This document shows positions 13,412-14,504 of a stretch of 14,504 nt of DNA, piece after piece; the stretch's first letter is position 1; each line of letters begins with the position of its first letter. The DNA is from Nitrospiraceae bacterium. GTDB taxonomy: Bacteria; Nitrospirota; UBA9217. The position numbers and the translations under genes were made by a program. The notes beneath the pieces were generated by a model. It had not been told where the DNA came from, did no database searches, and worked only from the letters and a program-made list of their open reading frames with translations. The stretch covers positions 1 to 14,504 of the forward strand of contig DMKB01000214.1 of the NCBI GenBank assembly GCA_003454665.1, written 5' to 3'.

Positions 13412-14504
13412 ATATATTTGAAACAATTCGTCATGAGACCGCTGACGTGACCGACAAAATAGCGGTTATCGAAGGAAATGACCGACTCACCTACGGGCAG
13501 TTGCTTGCAACGGCGGACCGCATCGCCGGTAGGCTCGCGAAGAGCGGCGTCGAACCCTTTTCTCGCGTCGGCATTCTGTGTGAAGACAGTATCGACGCCA
13601 TTGCCGCGAGCCTTGCCGTCCTGTCGCTCTCGACCGTGGTTGTCCCGGTTCCGACGGCGCAGGCCGATGCTGAAATCAACCTGGCCCTCGACCGGATTGA
13701 CGTGCATTATCTGCTGTTCGAAGAGGGCACCTATGGTGATCGGCATGCCGTTCCTCTCGGGGCGGGCATTTTTCACCGGAAGAAATTTTTGTTGCTGCAG
13801 CGGACCGTCCCGGCCGGGCCGCCACGGGGCTATGAACGAATGAATCCTGCGTTTATTCGATTCAGCTCCGGCACGACGGGTACGAGCAAGGGTGTTGTTC
13901 TCTCCCATGAATCGATTCTTGAACGGACCAACGCCGCCGATCGGGGCCTGCGGATCACCGCTGAAGACACGGTGCTCTGGGTCCTCTCCATGAGTTTTCA
14001 TTTCGTGGTGACGATCCTTCTCTTCCTGCGCCGTGGGGCAACAATCGATCTCTGCGGACAACGGTTCCCCGGTTCTCTGATAGAGGGGCTTACCCGGTTC
14101 GCGGGAACGTTTATTTATGCATCCCCCTTTCACTACAGTGTCCTGGCACATTCTGCCGCATTACCGTCTGACTCCTTTAAAAACGTGCGTATGGCCGTCT
14201 CGACGGCGATGAAACTCCCCGACACGATTGCCGAAGCATTTTCTGAGAAATTTGGCTATGAACTGAACGAGGCCTACGGAATCATTGAGGTGGGGCTGCC
14301 CTTCATTCGGCTTTCCGGCGGCGGGGAAAAGCGGGGTTCCGTCGGCACGTTGCTGCCCGATTATAAGCTGCGGATAGACAACCAGGACGCAGAGGGTATC
14401 GGTGAAATTTATCTGAGCGGCAAAGGGATGCTGGATGCCTATTATTCTCCCTGGCAGGATCGTGAGAGCGTATTACACGACGGCTGGTTTAAAACAGGAG
14501 ATCT
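13408..14504 (+). CDS. acyl-AMP ligase / acyl-CoA synthetase (ANL superfamily), 3' end outside window
   Basis: The frame is open from ATG 13408 (ATGA overlap with the previous gene) to the window edge, giving 365 residues of a family usually about 450-550 long. The ATP-binding P-loop is FSSGTTGTSKGVVLSH (152-167). The A5 motif reads NEAYGIIEVG (287-296), where the usual YGxTE has Ile for Thr. The DGWFKTGD motif (358-365) sits at the end, so the hinge, C-terminal lid and catalytic Lys are beyond the window. It should activate a carboxylic acid as an acyl-adenylate and load it on CoA or a carrier protein. Stand-alone ligases of this kind load starter acids in aryl polyene-type and related systems. 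A 254-codon minus-strand open frame overlapping it is a shadow. Confidence 0.92.
   Translation, partial: MNIFETIRHETADVTDKIAVIEGNDRLTYGQLLATADRIAGRLAKSGVEPFSRVGILCEDSIDAIAASLAVLSLSTVVVPVPTAQADAEINLALDRIDVHYLLFEEGTYGDRHAVPLGAGIFHRKKFLLLQRTVPAGPPRGYERMNPAFIRFSSGTTGTSKGVVLSHESILERTNAADRGLRITAEDTVLWVLSMSFHFVVTILLFLRRGATIDLCGQRFPGSLIEGLTRFAGTFIYASPFHYSVLAHSAALPSDSFKNVRMAVSTAMKLPDTIAEAFSEKFGYELNEAYGIIEVGLPFIRLSGGGEKRGSVGTLLPDYKLRIDNQDAEGIGEIYLSGKGMLDAYYSPWQDRESVLHDGWFKTGD

Noticed and set aside
13387..14151. Long minus-strand open frame (254 codons)
   Set aside because: The plus strand here encodes an unambiguous ANL ligase with P-loop; the minus translation shows no domain pattern. Similar minus frames at 2839-3438 and 4812-5423 were rejected for the same reason.
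1..14504. tRNA, rRNA, CRISPR arrays, insertion sequences, long direct repeats
   Set aside because: None seen; the window is almost fully occupied by protein genes on one strand and the only spacers are short.
1..14504. Firm assignment as a ladderane or aryl polyene cluster
   Set aside because: Gene types overlap with both, but no diagnostic set is complete in the window and no similarity search was possible.

Overview
The window is one continuous plus-strand operon-like block of 14 genes. It reads as a type II (discrete-enzyme) fatty-acid/polyketide-like biosynthetic cluster into which three cobalamin-binding radical SAM enzymes are built. The host is probably a Gram-negative anaerobe, for example a Desulfobacterota- or Nitrospirota-like lineage. 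The reasons are oxygen-sensitive B12/radical SAM enzymes, an LpxL-type lipid acyltransferase, an exported BamE/SmpA-like protein, and moderately GC-rich DNA by eye. The taxonomic placement is inference only. Both ends cut through genes, so the cluster extends beyond the window on both sides.

Layout: (1) 2-1032, the C-terminal end of an active-type ketosynthase (KS) followed by a half-length KS-like protein that lacks the active Cys. (2) 1034-3651, two tandem B12-binding radical SAM proteins, coupled by TAATG. (3) 3638-5717, a membrane glycosyltransferase (GT2 plus DUF2062) overlapping an LpxL-like acyltransferase. (4) 5751-8365, acyl carrier protein (ACP) 1, an intact KS and a second catalytically dead KS. 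(5) 8366-8548, a 183-bp spacer holding a possible decayed gene start and a good sigma70-like promoter. (6) 8549-9383, an exported BamE-like protein and ACP 2. (7) 9400-11966, a condensation-superfamily acyltransferase and an FAD-dependent oxidoreductase. (8) 11978-14504, a third B12 radical SAM protein and the start of an acyl-AMP ligase.

Proposed joint action (inference): the AMP ligase activates a starter acid and loads an ACP. The two KS/KS-like pairs extend it. The B12 radical SAM proteins methylate or rearrange unactivated carbons, and the FAD enzyme changes its oxidation state. The condensation-type acyltransferase, GT2-DUF2062 and LpxL-like acyltransferase then release the chain and attach it to a lipid or sugar at the inner membrane. 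The KS/CLF-like pairs, two ACPs, ligase, glycosyltransferase and LpxL-like acyltransferase recall aryl polyene clusters. The radical SAM plus FabF/ACP mixture recalls the candidate ladderane-lipid loci of anammox bacteria and relatives. The full combination matches neither that I can recall. No ketoreductase, enoyl reductase or intact dehydratase lies in the window. Nearly all junctions overlap or are within a few bases (four ATGA/TAATG junctions between intact genes), which argues for coordinated expression.
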